64,000 nucleotides of DNA from Caldicellulosiruptor acetigenus (GCF_026914305.1 NZ_CP113866.1:2235501-2299500), one strand, 5' to 3'. Positions 15,293 to 24,470 are shown, counted from the stretch's first letter. Notes: a model not told the origin generated them from the letters alone. Numbers and translations: made by a program.

Positions 15293-17125
15293 AGCCGTTT
15301 GCAAAAAGGGTGATGTTTGCAGGTAATAGGTGGGAAAACAGAAATTAAGTACAAATAAGAAGTAGGAAGACAAAGGAAAAGCTAATACAATTAATACCAA
15401 TACAAACAACAATAGCTAAATCAAATTGATGGAAATTATTAACAGCGTTTAAAAAGACAATACTATCCCATACCCTCTAAAAAAGCTTCTTTAGAGGGTT
15501 TAAGACAGGTAACTATGATATTGAGTAAAGGGTTGAAAGATTTAACCAAGAAAAAACTTAAAGTTTTAAGCAATAAGTTTTTTGAGTTTATTAAGTTTTT
15601 TAATAGTAAGCTTAGAGCAATGAAGCTTAATATTATGAGCGAGAATAAATAGCAAGAGGAAAGACACAGCAGACAAAAGGAAATCAGAAAACAGAGAAAT
15701 ATGGTCGCGTGTTGGCAGGATGTCAGAGCCCATGTAGGATTTAAGGTGAGCGATGGTTTGTTCAATGACGACACGTTTTTTGTAGAGGTTTAAGAATTTT
15801 TGAGAGTTTCTGTTGATGCCAGGGAAAGAACGAAGGTTATCAGGGTATGTATAAAACATTCTGCCTGATTTAGAGGAAGTACAGGGCTGAGGGCAAGAGC
15901 AGACACGTTTGCCATCTTTGTATGAAGACAAAGGGCAGACCCATTTAAAACGCTCTGAACGATTTTTACCCTGGCAAATGCCTTCTGGTTTAAAAGGCAG
16001 ATTGAATTTTTGACATATGGGGATACCATCTTCTGAGATAATGATATTGGGGTCAGAGGTAGTAGAGTTTTTGTTAGCTCTTTTGTTTAGAGGGATAACG
16101 ATTTTAGAGAAATTGAAAGAGTTTTTTAAAGTGGAATAAATGTTAGCAGAATCCAAGGCACTATCAGCGCTAAAAGTAGAGAAGTTATTAGGGATGTATG
16201 AAAAAAGTTTTTCAAGGCAAGGTAGCAAAGCTTTTGAATCAGAGACAGCTTTATCTTCAATAGGGTCAGAGTTTGATGAATCTATATTGAACAGAGGATG
16301 GATAGCCAGAGGAAGACCGAGAGCATTTGTAATGACAGCGAATTTGAGTGCATAACAAAAATGACCGTTTATGAACATAAGGCGGATATTAGAATTAGCG
16401 GCGGATGTTTTGGACAAAGAAGAATAAACAAGAGAGTACACCTGGTTAGTTTCGAGGTCAGGGTTAGCCTTAGAAGTTTTACGCAGTAGAGATTGAAAGA
16501 ATTTAGGGTTATTTTCCCGGACTTTAGGTTCAAGGCCTGTAGTATCGAATATTAGGGTAGAAGCTAAATCTGGGCAATGCTCAAAAGCTATGTTATGAGC
16601 GAAAAGAGCGATGTTATTGAACAATTTTTCGATTTCAAGTGCAAAGAGTTTTCTAAACCTTGAGAAGGTAGAAATAGAGGGCACATTTTCAAAGTTGCAG
16701 AAGGTGCGGAGTTCGTATGATTTAAATAGAACAGCACGAGGCTGGGTGATAGTATTAAGTTTGAGGATTTTTTGGATGAAGAAAGCGCAGAGCATGGATT
16801 CTAAAGAGAAACTTCTGTGTTTGCCGAAATATTTGTAGTAGGCTTTGTAGAATGAGTCAGGGATGAATTGAGACAGGTCGATGAATTTATTGAACAAGCC
16901 CAAAAGGCTTTCTGGCGAATAAAGAGCCGAGGCCTTTATATGGGAGTGAAGTTCCAAAAAGGAAAGTTGTTTAGGTTTGTTTTTGAACATTTTAGGACCC
17001 TCCTCACAGTAACATATTTGTTTTATATACTCATATTTTACTACAACTATGAGGAGGGTGACCAGACTTTTTTGAATCTTTCTAAAGCTTAATAACGCTC
17101 ATATTGAGCGTTTCTGCAAAAAGCT
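15293..17125 (-). mobile_element. DDE-transposase insertion sequence, 1.83 kb
   Basis: The left end AGCCGTTTGCAAAAA and the right end (read inward AGCTTTTTGCAGAAA) are imperfect terminal inverted repeats. A second, perfect 10-bp inverted repeat, ACCCTCCTCA (16997-17006) with TGAGGAGGGT (17050-17059), lies upstream of the transposase and may bind it or regulate it. No clear target duplication is present, so one flank may be rearranged. The interval 15293-15565 is otherwise non-coding. Confidence 0.75.
15566..16990 (-). CDS. DDE transposase (IS4/IS1182-like superfamily)
   Basis: The 474-residue protein has an N-terminal region of the DUF772 kind (SLESMLCAFFIQKILKL), then a DDE domain. TLIFDTTGLEPKVRENNP holds the first Asp, STFSADSALDSANIYSTL the second, and KKRVVIEQTIAHLKSY the Glu of the YREK-like signature. 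Cys-rich residues around CPLSSYKDGKRVCSCPQPC may bind a metal. The frame is intact, so this copy may be active. Exact subgroup not assigned. Confidence 0.85.
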   Translation of the reverse strand: MFKNKPKQLSFLELHSHIKASALYSPESLLGLFNKFIDLSQFIPDSFYKAYYKYFGKHRSFSLESMLCAFFIQKILKLNTITQPRAVLFKSYELRTFCNFENVPSISTFSRFRKLFALEIEKLFNNIALFAHNIAFEHCPDLASTLIFDTTGLEPKVRENNPKFFQSLLRKTSKANPDLETNQVYSLVYSSLSKTSAANSNIRLMFINGHFCYALKFAVITNALGLPLAIHPLFNIDSSNSDPIEDKAVSDSKALLPCLEKLFSYIPNNFSTFSADSALDSANIYSTLKNSFNFSKIVIPLNKRANKNSTTSDPNIIISEDGIPICQKFNLPFKPEGICQGKNRSERFKWVCPLSSYKDGKRVCSCPQPCTSSKSGRMFYTYPDNLRSFPGINRNSQKFLNLYKKRVVIEQTIAHLKSYMGSDILPTRDHISLFSDFLLSAVSFLLLFILAHNIKLHCSKLTIKKLNKLKKLIA

Positions 17126-17357
17126 ATATTACATTAAAGATGGGAGTAAGCCTATTGATTTGTTTGGAGATGGTAAATTCTTGATAAAAACAAAAAAAGA
17201 TATTTATAATGAGCTTTTATTATATTACGATCTTTTTTCAAAATTAGACTTAGAAGTGACAAAGTCATCTACAGGTACCGAGCTATTTAATAAGATTATT
17301 AAAACCTGGGATATTGAAAAGGCAAACAAAATAGTATACCCTTCTGAAAGAAATTAA
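17126..17357 (+). pseudogene. 3' fragment of a third membrane protein copy
   Basis: The insertion sequence removed the 5' part. The remaining ~75 codons (starting near IKDGSKPIDLFGDGKFLIKT) match the end of the proteins at 6519 and 7661, including FNKIIKTWDIEKANKIVYPS and the stop at 17357. The LFGDGKF region differs from both upstream copies, so this was a separate paralogue, not a copy of unit 2. Confidence 0.85.
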
Positions 17358-18080
17358 AAATAAATCTTAGCTTATGATAGATTATGAGAAAATAGATTGA
17401 CTACATTAGGGCTGCTATGTTTATGAAATAATAGGCAGTCCCTATTTTTATGATTTATTTTAAAGTTTTTAAAATAAACTTTCGGGGTATAAATACTTTT
17501 GAGAACAAAAATTTTATAAAAGGAGAGACCTTGTGATGAGCAAAAAGATTGAGAACATATTAAGGTTTGGAATGAAGATGGAGAAAAATGCGCAAGACTT
17601 TTATTCGTTCTATGCAAACAGCTTGCAAGATGAAGGGCTAAAAAAACTTTTTGAAGAGTTTGTAAAGATTGAGCAGGAACATTACAAGTATCTTGAGAAT
17701 ATTCTTAAAAGTCTGGGTAGCCAAGAACCACCAATATCAATCTCATGGGTTGTAGACGACCATAACAAAATGGTAGACCCTCATATACTTGCCGAAAACT
17801 CAAAAATATTGGAGACAGATTTTTCAGACCTTACAATATTGCGGCTTGCATATCTGATTGAAAGCGACTTTGCCGCATTTTACAAACAAGCTGCTGAAAA
17901 GGTTGAAGATAGCAATGTAAAAGGTTTGCTTCTACATCTTGCAAAGTGGGAAGAGGAACATGAGAAGTTCTTCAAAGATAGATACCACAGTCTTATGAAA
18001 AAGGAATGGGAAGAACTTGACCTGTTCTAAAAAAGACCTATAAAAAAGTAGCAAGGGAGCAGTCTGTATTCTATTTTGTT
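17230..18080 (+). repeat. Duplicated segment, copy 2 (with 8150-8988)
   Basis: Near-identical to copy 1, including the identical ferritin-like protein. This copy keeps the complete terminator that copy 1 lost. Confidence 0.9.
17536..18030 (+). CDS. Ferritin-like di-iron protein (rubrerythrin type), copy 2
   Basis: The protein is identical in all 164 residues to the one at 8445, with the same four iron-ligand motifs. The leader has the better ribosome site AGGAGAG, one base different from copy 1, and the gene ends in an intact terminator. This is probably the ancestral or better-expressed copy. Confidence 0.85.
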   Translation: MSKKIENILRFGMKMEKNAQDFYSFYANSLQDEGLKKLFEEFVKIEQEHYKYLENILKSLGSQEPPISISWVVDDHNKMVDPHILAENSKILETDFSDLTILRLAYLIESDFAAFYKQAAEKVEDSNVKGLLLHLAKWEEEHEKFFKDRYHSLMKKEWEELDLF

Positions 18081-18100
18081 AGACAGCTCCCTTTTAATTT
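18055..18100 (+). terminator. Terminator of ferritin-like copy 2
   Basis: GGGAGCAGTCT pairs with AGACAGCTCCC around a 15-base loop and is followed by TTTTAATTTTTATTT. In copy 1 the 3' arm is replaced by the IS256-family terminus. Confidence 0.85.
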
Positions 18101-18127
18101 TTATTTAAATCGTTCTCGAACATAGTT

Positions 18128-19108
18128 TTACTTTTGTGTATTTTTAATATGTTTGCGGAATTGATACTGGTAAGAAAATTTCCACTTTGAGCATATAACA
18201 ACAATAGCAGTAAGGATCAGTAAGAATATAGCAATCATGGCATTCTGAGTTCTTTCTTTTTTGGCAGCAGCAAAGTATAATGTCTTTGAAGGGTCTTCCC
18301 CACCCATCATTATCTTTTCAGGAGCTTCTCTCATCAATCTACTTCTTTCTTCTATGGCTTTTAAAATTTGCATTGGTTTTTCATTTAATGCATCTTTTAT
18401 TATGCCAAAATCCCATATATGATTTTCATAACCTTTTGCACCAGCACACCACCAATTTCCATCACCTGATACAGCGTATAATCTCATCTCTTCAATATTG
18501 ACAATTTTTACATCACTCTTCATGCCCCGTCGTGCCAAATACCTTTCCAAATTTTCTACTGCATTACCCAATGAATCATCACCAAACACTCCAGTATTCA
18601 CTATATAATTGTTCATTTTACTATCCCACTCGATAAGAAGATATCCAACAGGTATATTATCGTAATATACAATTCTCGCCCATCCCTTGTCTACAAATTC
18701 AGTATTAAGAACATCTCTCCAAGAGTTAAATCTCAAATTTTTAATTTTATCTTTTACCTCATCTCTCACAATATGATATGGGCGCCCATTCTCAGCTATC
18801 TTAACTTCAGTTGGAATATGAAATACCCTGTAATATTCGTATTCTTTACTCAACTTGAATTTTTCAGTGTCATACGATCCATTGATATTTGTTATTTTAT
18901 TCAACGACTGCAGCGCAGTTGAATCTTTATTAATAGTAAGATTATTAATATAAAGATTTAGCCATGAGTTAGCTAAACATTGTCTTTGGAGTATATTAAT
19001 TTCACTATTGTGCTCATTAGAAAGGTTTGTTCCAATACATGTAAATGTTGAAATATATAATAGTAAAAAAACTATTACAAGACTAAGAAATACCTTATCT
19101 TTTTTCAT
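18128..19108 (-). CDS. Bitopic or double-anchored extracytoplasmic protein, partner of the cysteine peptidase
   Basis: The 326-residue protein has an N-terminal hydrophobic segment (LSLVIVFLLLYISTFTCIG) and a C-terminal transmembrane helix (residues about 290-310, AIFLLILTAIVVICSKW) followed by a basic tail. The 270 residues between should face outside. They include VKDKIKNLRFNSWRDVLNTE and GWARIVYYDNIPVGYLLIEW, an alpha/beta pattern I cannot assign. GAGAGGTG precedes ATG 19108, which lies 24 bases after the peptidase gene, so both form one transcript. It may activate, anchor or restrain the peptidase. Confidence 0.65.
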   Translation of the reverse strand: MKKDKVFLSLVIVFLLLYISTFTCIGTNLSNEHNSEINILQRQCLANSWLNLYINNLTINKDSTALQSLNKITNINGSYDTEKFKLSKEYEYYRVFHIPTEVKIAENGRPYHIVRDEVKDKIKNLRFNSWRDVLNTEFVDKGWARIVYYDNIPVGYLLIEWDSKMNNYIVNTGVFGDDSLGNAVENLERYLARRGMKSDVKIVNIEEMRLYAVSGDGNWWCAGAKGYENHIWDFGIIKDALNEKPMQILKAIEERSRLMREAPEKIMMGGEDPSKTLYFAAAKKERTQNAMIAIFLLILTAIVVICSKWKFSYQYQFRKHIKNTQK

Positions 19109-19132
19109 TTTGTTTCACCTCTCGCTAAACTA

Positions 19133-19705
19133 TTATGGCTTAAATACTCTTATTGCATCTAAATAATCTCTGTAATTATCGTTATCTCTCAGCTCAGAAT
19201 CAGGAATAGTAATTACTCCGCCAATGGCTGGATCCATAATTGTTATATAATTTTGCAGAAACCCATTTGAGTCAAAATATTGCCATATACCGTTTAAAAC
19301 AACAAAATGATTTTGACTTACTGTTACTGTAATTTCTAATCCTATTGGACTTCTATAATTTACAATTTGTTCTGCAATTTGCCCATATGAAATTACAAAA
19401 CCACTTACTGGTATCATGCGTGAAGAGCCAACACCATAATAGCTCAGTGCTCTTTGTATATCATAAAGAGATGCAGATTTATTTACATAGCTTCCATAAA
19501 TATATTTCACTATATCCCATTGTGTTGCCTCTCTTCCAAAACCTAAATAGTTTTTACAATAGTAAAGTATTGACTTACTTCCTGCTGCCCAGCACCAGTT
19601 TGAGTATGCTTGCTGCACTTCTTTAACCGGAAGACTAACATACGTAACTGTGTTTTCTGCACGTACACTAAAAATGCTTAGAAAAAATAAATTCAGGAGT
19701 ACCAC
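19133..19705 (-). CDS. Secreted papain-like cysteine peptidase (C39/C70 type), N-terminus frameshifted
   Basis: The mature protein shows QQAYSNWCWAAGSKSILYY (catalytic Cys in the NWCWAA motif), NHFVVLNGI (His) and a following MDPAIGG (Asp), the order and spacing of C39-like/AvrRpt2-type papain folds. The frame as written starts at GTG 19705 without a ribosome site. A proper start lies upstream: GTG 19758 with AAGGAGTG encodes a signal peptide that rejoins this frame only if one base is added to the run of seven A at about 19718-19724. The gene is therefore frameshifted at a homopolymer by mutation, sequencing error or phase variation. Confidence 0.75.
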   Translation of the reverse strand: MVLLNLFFLSIFSVRAENTVTYVSLPVKEVQQAYSNWCWAAGSKSILYYCKNYLGFGREATQWDIVKYIYGSYVNKSASLYDIQRALSYYGVGSSRMIPVSGFVISYGQIAEQIVNYRSPIGLEITVTVSQNHFVVLNGIWQYFDSNGFLQNYITIMDPAIGGVITIPDSELRDNDNYRDYLDAIRVFKP

Positions 19706-19959
19706 AATTGAAATTGCTATTTTTTTCTCTTTTCTATTTTAAAAAGTTTTGTTACCACACTTTTCACTCCTTCCTATTTTCCAATATAATTACTACATTA
19801 TAACTTTAAATTCATCATTTCTGATTTTCAATGTACAAAATTGTCTTTTTTTTCATTTTTTAAACCTCAATTTGGATAATTTTATTTGTTGAAAACATCA
19901 AAAAAATGCACATAACATAAATTTTATTAAGGAAATGCTTTTAAAAATGTGTCTTTTTC

Positions 19960-19987
19960 ACCGGAATTCTTACCGGTATGATATAAT
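19960..19987 (+). promoter_or_regulatory. aspA-hydF promoter with overlapping inverted repeat
   Basis: TATAAT at 19982-19987 is preceded by TGA, an extended -10 element. ACCGG (19960-19964) and CCGGT (19973-19977) form an inverted repeat in the -35 region and could be an operator. The transcript would start about 55 bases before aspA. Confidence 0.5.
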
Positions 19988-20048
19988 ATTTGATGTTGAT
20001 TAATATAAAACAATTTTAAAATATACCTAATCAGGAGAGATAAAAGCA

Positions 20049-21434
20049 ATGTCAAGAATAGAAAAAGATTTCTTGGGTAGCATAGAGCTTTCTGACTCTG
20101 AACTTTATGGAATTCATACAAAGCGTGCACAGGAAAATTTCAACGTTTCAAAAGAGCCAGTTGATTCAGACTTGATAAAAGCTATGGTAATGGTCAAAAA
20201 AGCTTGTGCAATTGCAAACTTTGAAGTTGGCCTTCTTGACAAAACAAGAAAGGACGCAATTGTATACGCATGCGACCAAATACTGGAAGGAAAATACCTT
20301 GACCAGTTTGTGGTTGATAAGTTCCAAGGCGGTGCTGGAACATCAACCAATATGAATGTAAATGAGGTCATAGCAAATATTGCACTAATTTCTATGGGAA
20401 GAAAACCCGGTGAGTATGAAGTCATCCACCCTATTGACCATGTAAATATGTCACAGTCAACAAATGATGTGTATCCCACTGCCCTTCGGATTGCTACAAT
20501 CTGGAATGTAAGAGAACTTTCTGAGGAAATAGCAGAGCTTCAGAAAAGTCTTCAGAAAAAAGAACATGAATTTGAAGATGTAATCAAGGCAGGAAGAACT
20601 CAGCTGCAGGATGCTCTTCCTGTCACTTTAGGTCAGGAGTTTGGCGCATACGCTCAGGCAATATCGCGCGACAGATGGCGACTTTACAAAGTTGAAGAGC
20701 GCCTGAGAGTAATAAACATCGGGGCAACTGCAGTGGGAAATGCAACTAACGCTCCTTTGAAGTATATTTTTAAAGTGACAGAGATTCTGCGCGACCTTAC
20801 AAAGATTGGCCTTGCACGGTCAGACTATCTCATGGATGCAACACAAAACGCAGATGTTTTTGTTGAATGTTCTGGCCTTTTGAAAGCCTTGGCAGTAAAC
20901 CTTACCAAGATTGCAAATGACCTCAGGCTTTTATCCTCTGGTCCAAACACAGGATTTAATGAAATAAATCTGCTACCTGTTCAGGCAGGGTCAAGCATAA
21001 TGCCAGGAAAGGTGAATCCTGTTATACCAGAGCTTATAAACACAATAGCTTTTCAAGTGATGGCAAACGACTTTGCAATAACCTTGGCAGCACAGGCTGG
21101 TCAGCTTGAACTGAACGCTTTTTTGCCTCTAATTAGCAAAAACATATTAGAAAGCCTCAAAATTCTTAAAAATGGAATAAGAATTTTTAGAAAACAATGC
21201 ATAGATGGAATTACAGCAAATAGAGAAAAGTGTTTAGAATATGCTAAAAAGACACCAGCAATTGCCGCAGCTTTGATTGACAAAATTGGCTATGACAAAG
21301 CAGCAGAGGTTGCCAAAAAAGCTATTTTGGAAGGAAAGCAGGTAATTGAGGTAGTAAAAGAACAAAATATTATGGATGAAAATCAAGCTGAAAAGATTTT
21401 GGACCCATTTGAGTTTGTAAAGTTCAAAGAATAA
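20049..21434 (+). CDS. aspA: Aspartate ammonia-lyase
   Basis: This cytoplasmic enzyme deaminates L-aspartate to fumarate plus ammonia. The 461 residues fit the family. The fumarase/aspartase signature GSSIMPGKVNPVIPE contains the catalytic serine loop, and further family blocks are MSQSTNDVYPTALRI (substrate binding) and GRTQLQDALPVTLGQEF. AGGAGAG precedes the ATG by ten bases. It sits 26 bases before hydF in the same direction. AspA-HydF linkage is known from other fermentative Firmicutes, where the lyase is thought to support hydrogenase maturation or nitrogen supply; the link is not explained by the sequence. Fumarase is the alternative, but the neighbourhood favours aspartase. Confidence 0.9.
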   Translation: MSRIEKDFLGSIELSDSELYGIHTKRAQENFNVSKEPVDSDLIKAMVMVKKACAIANFEVGLLDKTRKDAIVYACDQILEGKYLDQFVVDKFQGGAGTSTNMNVNEVIANIALISMGRKPGEYEVIHPIDHVNMSQSTNDVYPTALRIATIWNVRELSEEIAELQKSLQKKEHEFEDVIKAGRTQLQDALPVTLGQEFGAYAQAISRDRWRLYKVEERLRVINIGATAVGNATNAPLKYIFKVTEILRDLTKIGLARSDYLMDATQNADVFVECSGLLKALAVNLTKIANDLRLLSSGPNTGFNEINLLPVQAGSSIMPGKVNPVIPELINTIAFQVMANDFAITLAAQAGQLELNAFLPLISKNILESLKILKNGIRIFRKQCIDGITANREKCLEYAKKTPAIAAALIDKIGYDKAAEVAKKAILEGKQVIEVVKEQNIMDENQAEKILDPFEFVKFKE

Positions 21435-21460
21435 ATCTTTTTGAAGGGACTGACTTTAAG

Positions 21461-22672
21461 ATGAACACAACACCACGAAGCGAAAGAATCCATATAGCCA
21501 TATTTGGCAAGCGAAATGCTGGAAAGTCAAGTTTAATTAATGCCATTACAAACCAGCCAATTGCAATCGTGTCTGACATGCCAGGTACTACCACCGACCC
21601 TGTGTACAAAGCAATGGAGATTTTGCCGCTTGGTCCTGTTGTTTTGATTGACACAGCAGGAATTGACGATGAAGGCGCACTTGGCAAGCTCAGGGTTGAA
21701 AAGACCTTAGAGGTTTTGGACAAAACAGACATTGCCATCTTAGTTGTCTCAGACCTTGATGACCTGACATATGAAAAATGGCTTGTAAAGCTCTTTGAAC
21801 AGAAAAAAGTTGCCAGGATTGGTGTATTGAACAAGATTGATAAAGACCAGAATTACAAGGAAAAACTTTCGTTTTTGCAATCAACCCTTGGGATGCCATT
21901 TTTGCCTGTATCGTGCGCGCAGCAAAAAGGAATTGATGATTTGAAAAATACTTTATCCAAACTCATTCCAGATGTTGGTGAGGATTTGCGAATAGTTGGA
22001 GATTTAATAAACCCAAGTGACTTTGCAGTTTTGGTTGTACCAATTGACAAAGCCGCCCCAAAAGGAAGATTGATTTTGCCCCAGCAGCAGACAATAAGAG
22101 ATATTCTGGACTCTGACGCAATTGCAATTGTGACAAAAGAGTATGAACTTAAAGAAACCATAGAAAATCTTGGGAAAAAGCCAGCAATTGTTATAACAGA
22201 CTCACAGGCGTTTTTGAAGGTTGATGCAGACACCCCGCCAGACATTCCTCTTACTTCATTTTCCATTTTGTTTGCAAGATACAAAGGAGATTTGGTAGAA
22301 TTTGTTGAGGGTGTAAAAAAGATTAAAGAATTAAAGCCAGGTGATAAAGTATTGATTGCAGAGGCATGTACTCATCACAGACAGTCTGACGACATTGGCA
22401 CAGTAAAAATTCCAAGATGGCTCCGCCAGATAGCTGGATTTGACATAAACTTTGAATGGGTATCAGGCTACAATTACCCAAAAGACCTTACAAAGTACAA
22501 GCTTATAATCCACTGCGGCGGGTGCATGATAACAAGACGAGAAATGCTATTTAGAATTGAGCTTGCAAAACAGCAAGGTGTGCCAATCACAAACTATGGT
22601 ATCATGATTGCGTATGTCCACGGGATTTTGCCAAGAGCATTAAAACCATTTGGTATTGAGTTTGAATATTGA
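21461..22672 (+). CDS. hydF: [FeFe]-hydrogenase maturation GTPase HydF
   Basis: HydF is the scaffold on which the 2Fe subcluster of the H-cluster is assembled before transfer to the hydrogenase. Residues 1-170 form an Era-like GTPase: GKRNAGKSSLINAI (P-loop), PGTTTDPVY (switch I), DTAGIDDEG (G3) and LNKIDK (G4). The C-terminal part carries the conserved metal site ACTHHRQSDD and HCGGCM, matching the family CxHH...HCxxC pattern. Length 403 is typical. HydE and HydG are not in the window. Confidence 0.96.
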   Translation: MNTTPRSERIHIAIFGKRNAGKSSLINAITNQPIAIVSDMPGTTTDPVYKAMEILPLGPVVLIDTAGIDDEGALGKLRVEKTLEVLDKTDIAILVVSDLDDLTYEKWLVKLFEQKKVARIGVLNKIDKDQNYKEKLSFLQSTLGMPFLPVSCAQQKGIDDLKNTLSKLIPDVGEDLRIVGDLINPSDFAVLVVPIDKAAPKGRLILPQQQTIRDILDSDAIAIVTKEYELKETIENLGKKPAIVITDSQAFLKVDADTPPDIPLTSFSILFARYKGDLVEFVEGVKKIKELKPGDKVLIAEACTHHRQSDDIGTVKIPRWLRQIAGFDINFEWVSGYNYPKDLTKYKLIIHCGGCMITRREMLFRIELAKQQGVPITNYGIMIAYVHGILPRALKPFGIEFEY

Positions 22673-22679
22673 AAAAATT

Positions 22680-22714
22680 GGGCTGTCCAAAAAGTTAATT
22701 GGATAGCCCCTTTT
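22680..22714 (+). terminator. aspA-hydF terminator
   Basis: GGGCTGTCCAA pairs with TTGGATAGCCC (one G-T pair) around a 10-base loop, followed by CTTTTATC. It may also serve the convergent SIMPL gene. Confidence 0.85.
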
Positions 22715-22730
22715 ATCTTGAAACAAAAAT

Positions 22731-23474
22731 TTATTTTATAGAAAACTCACAGTTTACAATAGCTGTTATTTCTTTGTCAACAGAAGATGTATCGTTTATG
22801 CCATAGTCGCTAACCTCTGTTGAATAAGGCGGTGTTATTTGGAAAACACCCATTGACGCAGACCTGAGCCTCTCTACCTTTATCCCAGTGCTTTCTGCAA
22901 TTTGCTGAGCTCTTTTCACCGCATCCTTGGTTGCCAAAGACAGCATCTCAATTTTGAGGTCTGCAAGTTTTGTATAGTAATACTGCGGTGGCATTGATTC
23001 GAACTGAACACCGAGGTTTATAAGCTCTGTTGATTTCCTTGACAGGTCTGTAATCTTATCAACATCCTTTGAAGTAATTTGAACATTCTGAACAAGCCTG
23101 TAACTGTCAATTTTTGTTGATGTGACACCATTGGGAAGCATTTCGTAAATGGTTGTTGTAGAAATTGATGAAAAAATCAAATCTTTTTCAAAAATTCCTT
23201 TAGATAAAAAATAATTTTTCACAATTTTCTGGCTGTTTTGGAGCTGCTTGTACGCCTCTTTTAAGTCTTTTGCCTGAACTGAATATGTTCCTGTCCATTT
23301 TACCAAATCCGACCTTATCTGCTTCTTAGCAGACCCTGTAACTCGGATTATCTTTTGTTCTGACCTGAGATTAATAAGACCATTTGAAATAAAGTAAGAT
23401 GAGACTGTAAAGGAAACCCCTAAAATCAGAGCAATAATAATGTAAGTGATATTTTTGTTATTCGTTTTATCCAC
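22731..23474 (-). CDS. SIMPL-domain (DUF541) protein, membrane-anchored
   Basis: The 247-residue protein has a hydrophobic N-terminus (ITYIIIALILGVSFTVSSYF) and a SIMPL fold: IIRVTGSAKKQIRSDLVKWT, a region with alternating helices and strands, and DAVKRAQQIAESTGIKVERL near the C-terminus. Family members are periplasmic or extracellular and linked to oxidative or membrane stress, but no enzymatic activity is established. The GTG start overlaps its own GGGG ribosome site, so a slightly later start is possible. Confidence 0.85.
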   Translation of the reverse strand: MDKTNNKNITYIIIALILGVSFTVSSYFISNGLINLRSEQKIIRVTGSAKKQIRSDLVKWTGTYSVQAKDLKEAYKQLQNSQKIVKNYFLSKGIFEKDLIFSSISTTTIYEMLPNGVTSTKIDSYRLVQNVQITSKDVDKITDLSRKSTELINLGVQFESMPPQYYYTKLADLKIEMLSLATKDAVKRAQQIAESTGIKVERLRSASMGVFQITPPYSTEVSDYGINDTSSVDKEITAIVNCEFSIK

Positions 23475-23558
23475 CCCCTATTTTTTACTTGACAATATTT
23501 TATCACTATGGGCAAACAAATTCAATATAAAAAATTTTTACTTGGAAAGCTAAAAATA

Positions 23559-23609
23559 AACCTCTGCCTCTTATCTTTTATGGATAAGAAAGCAGAGGTT
23601 GTTTTTTTT
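23559..23609 (-). terminator. Terminator of the GNAT gene
   Basis: AACCTCTGC pairs with GCAGAGGTT, with an inner CTTATC/GATAAG stem. On the minus strand TTTATTTTT follows. Confidence 0.8.
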
Positions 23610-23617
23610 GGCATCTT

Positions 23618-24445
23618 CTATACAGTAAATGTTACCCACTTGCCAAGCTCTTCAAACCCAAGTTTTTTATAAATCCTTCCTGCAGCAGGGTTTTCGTAAA
23701 ACAGGCAAAGTGACTTTCCTTCACTCAAAAGATCTGAGCAGAGCTTTTTCATGCACATTGTGGCATACCCTTTACCTCTGTATTCGTGCATTGTACACAC
23801 GCTTATTACCATCGCCATATCCTGAATCTCTGCACCTGTTCTTGCAGATGATACTATCATACCATCATCTTCAATGTAATATATTCTGCTTCTTCCAAGA
23901 CTTACATCTTGTTTTATTTGGTCAAAAGTTGCAGGGTTCAAAAATTTTTCAATTGACTGATATAAGTAAACAAGCATCTCTATCTTGTCAAGGTTTTCTT
24001 CTAAATTGTCTTTGGTGATAATTTTAACCATGTTCTCTTCTTCAGGCTTAAGATTAAACCTGCTGAAATCCTGCGGCTGTGAAAGTTTGGAAAAAGCTTG
24101 TTCTCTTTTTTGCGAAAATTTTATCTTCTTTGCAAAAGGCAAGATTGCAGATCTTTTTCCAGAAAAAGTTTTAAATTTAAGATTTAAAATGATATTGCTA
24201 AAGCCCTCTATATCATAGTCAAGAGTATCTGAATAAAAAATCAAATCCTTTCTGTACTGCAAAAGAACAGCTTTTATGCTATCAGTTTTTAAATCAAACT
24301 CACCCCAAACCTGAACAATGGGCGAATCAAAACCATAACTCAAAACATCGCCAATGATAAAGATATTCCATTCTTTTTCTTTTCTGACAAATTCCATAAG
24401 TTTGTCAAAGTGTTGTGCAGAAAGTTTTGTAATCATATTGACCAA
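23618..24445 (-). CDS. GNAT-family acetyltransferase
   Basis: The C-terminal half holds the GNAT fold: MAMVISVCTMHEYRGKGYAT with the acetyl-CoA loop YRGKGY, then YENPAAGRIYKKLGF. The N-terminal half (KLSAQHFDKLMEFVRKEKEW) resembles the FR47/two-domain GNAT type. The substrate is unknown. TTG 24445 is chosen because AGGAAAG lies seven bases upstream; the longer frame to 24499 would start inside what looks like the -35 box of this gene's own promoter. Confidence 0.75.
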   Translation of the reverse strand: MVNMITKLSAQHFDKLMEFVRKEKEWNIFIIGDVLSYGFDSPIVQVWGEFDLKTDSIKAVLLQYRKDLIFYSDTLDYDIEGFSNIILNLKFKTFSGKRSAILPFAKKIKFSQKREQAFSKLSQPQDFSRFNLKPEEENMVKIITKDNLEENLDKIEMLVYLYQSIEKFLNPATFDQIKQDVSLGRSRIYYIEDDGMIVSSARTGAEIQDMAMVISVCTMHEYRGKGYATMCMKKLCSDLLSEGKSLCLFYENPAAGRIYKKLGFEELGKWVTFTV

Positions 24446-24470
24446 AACCACACTTTCCTGCTTTTTTAAA

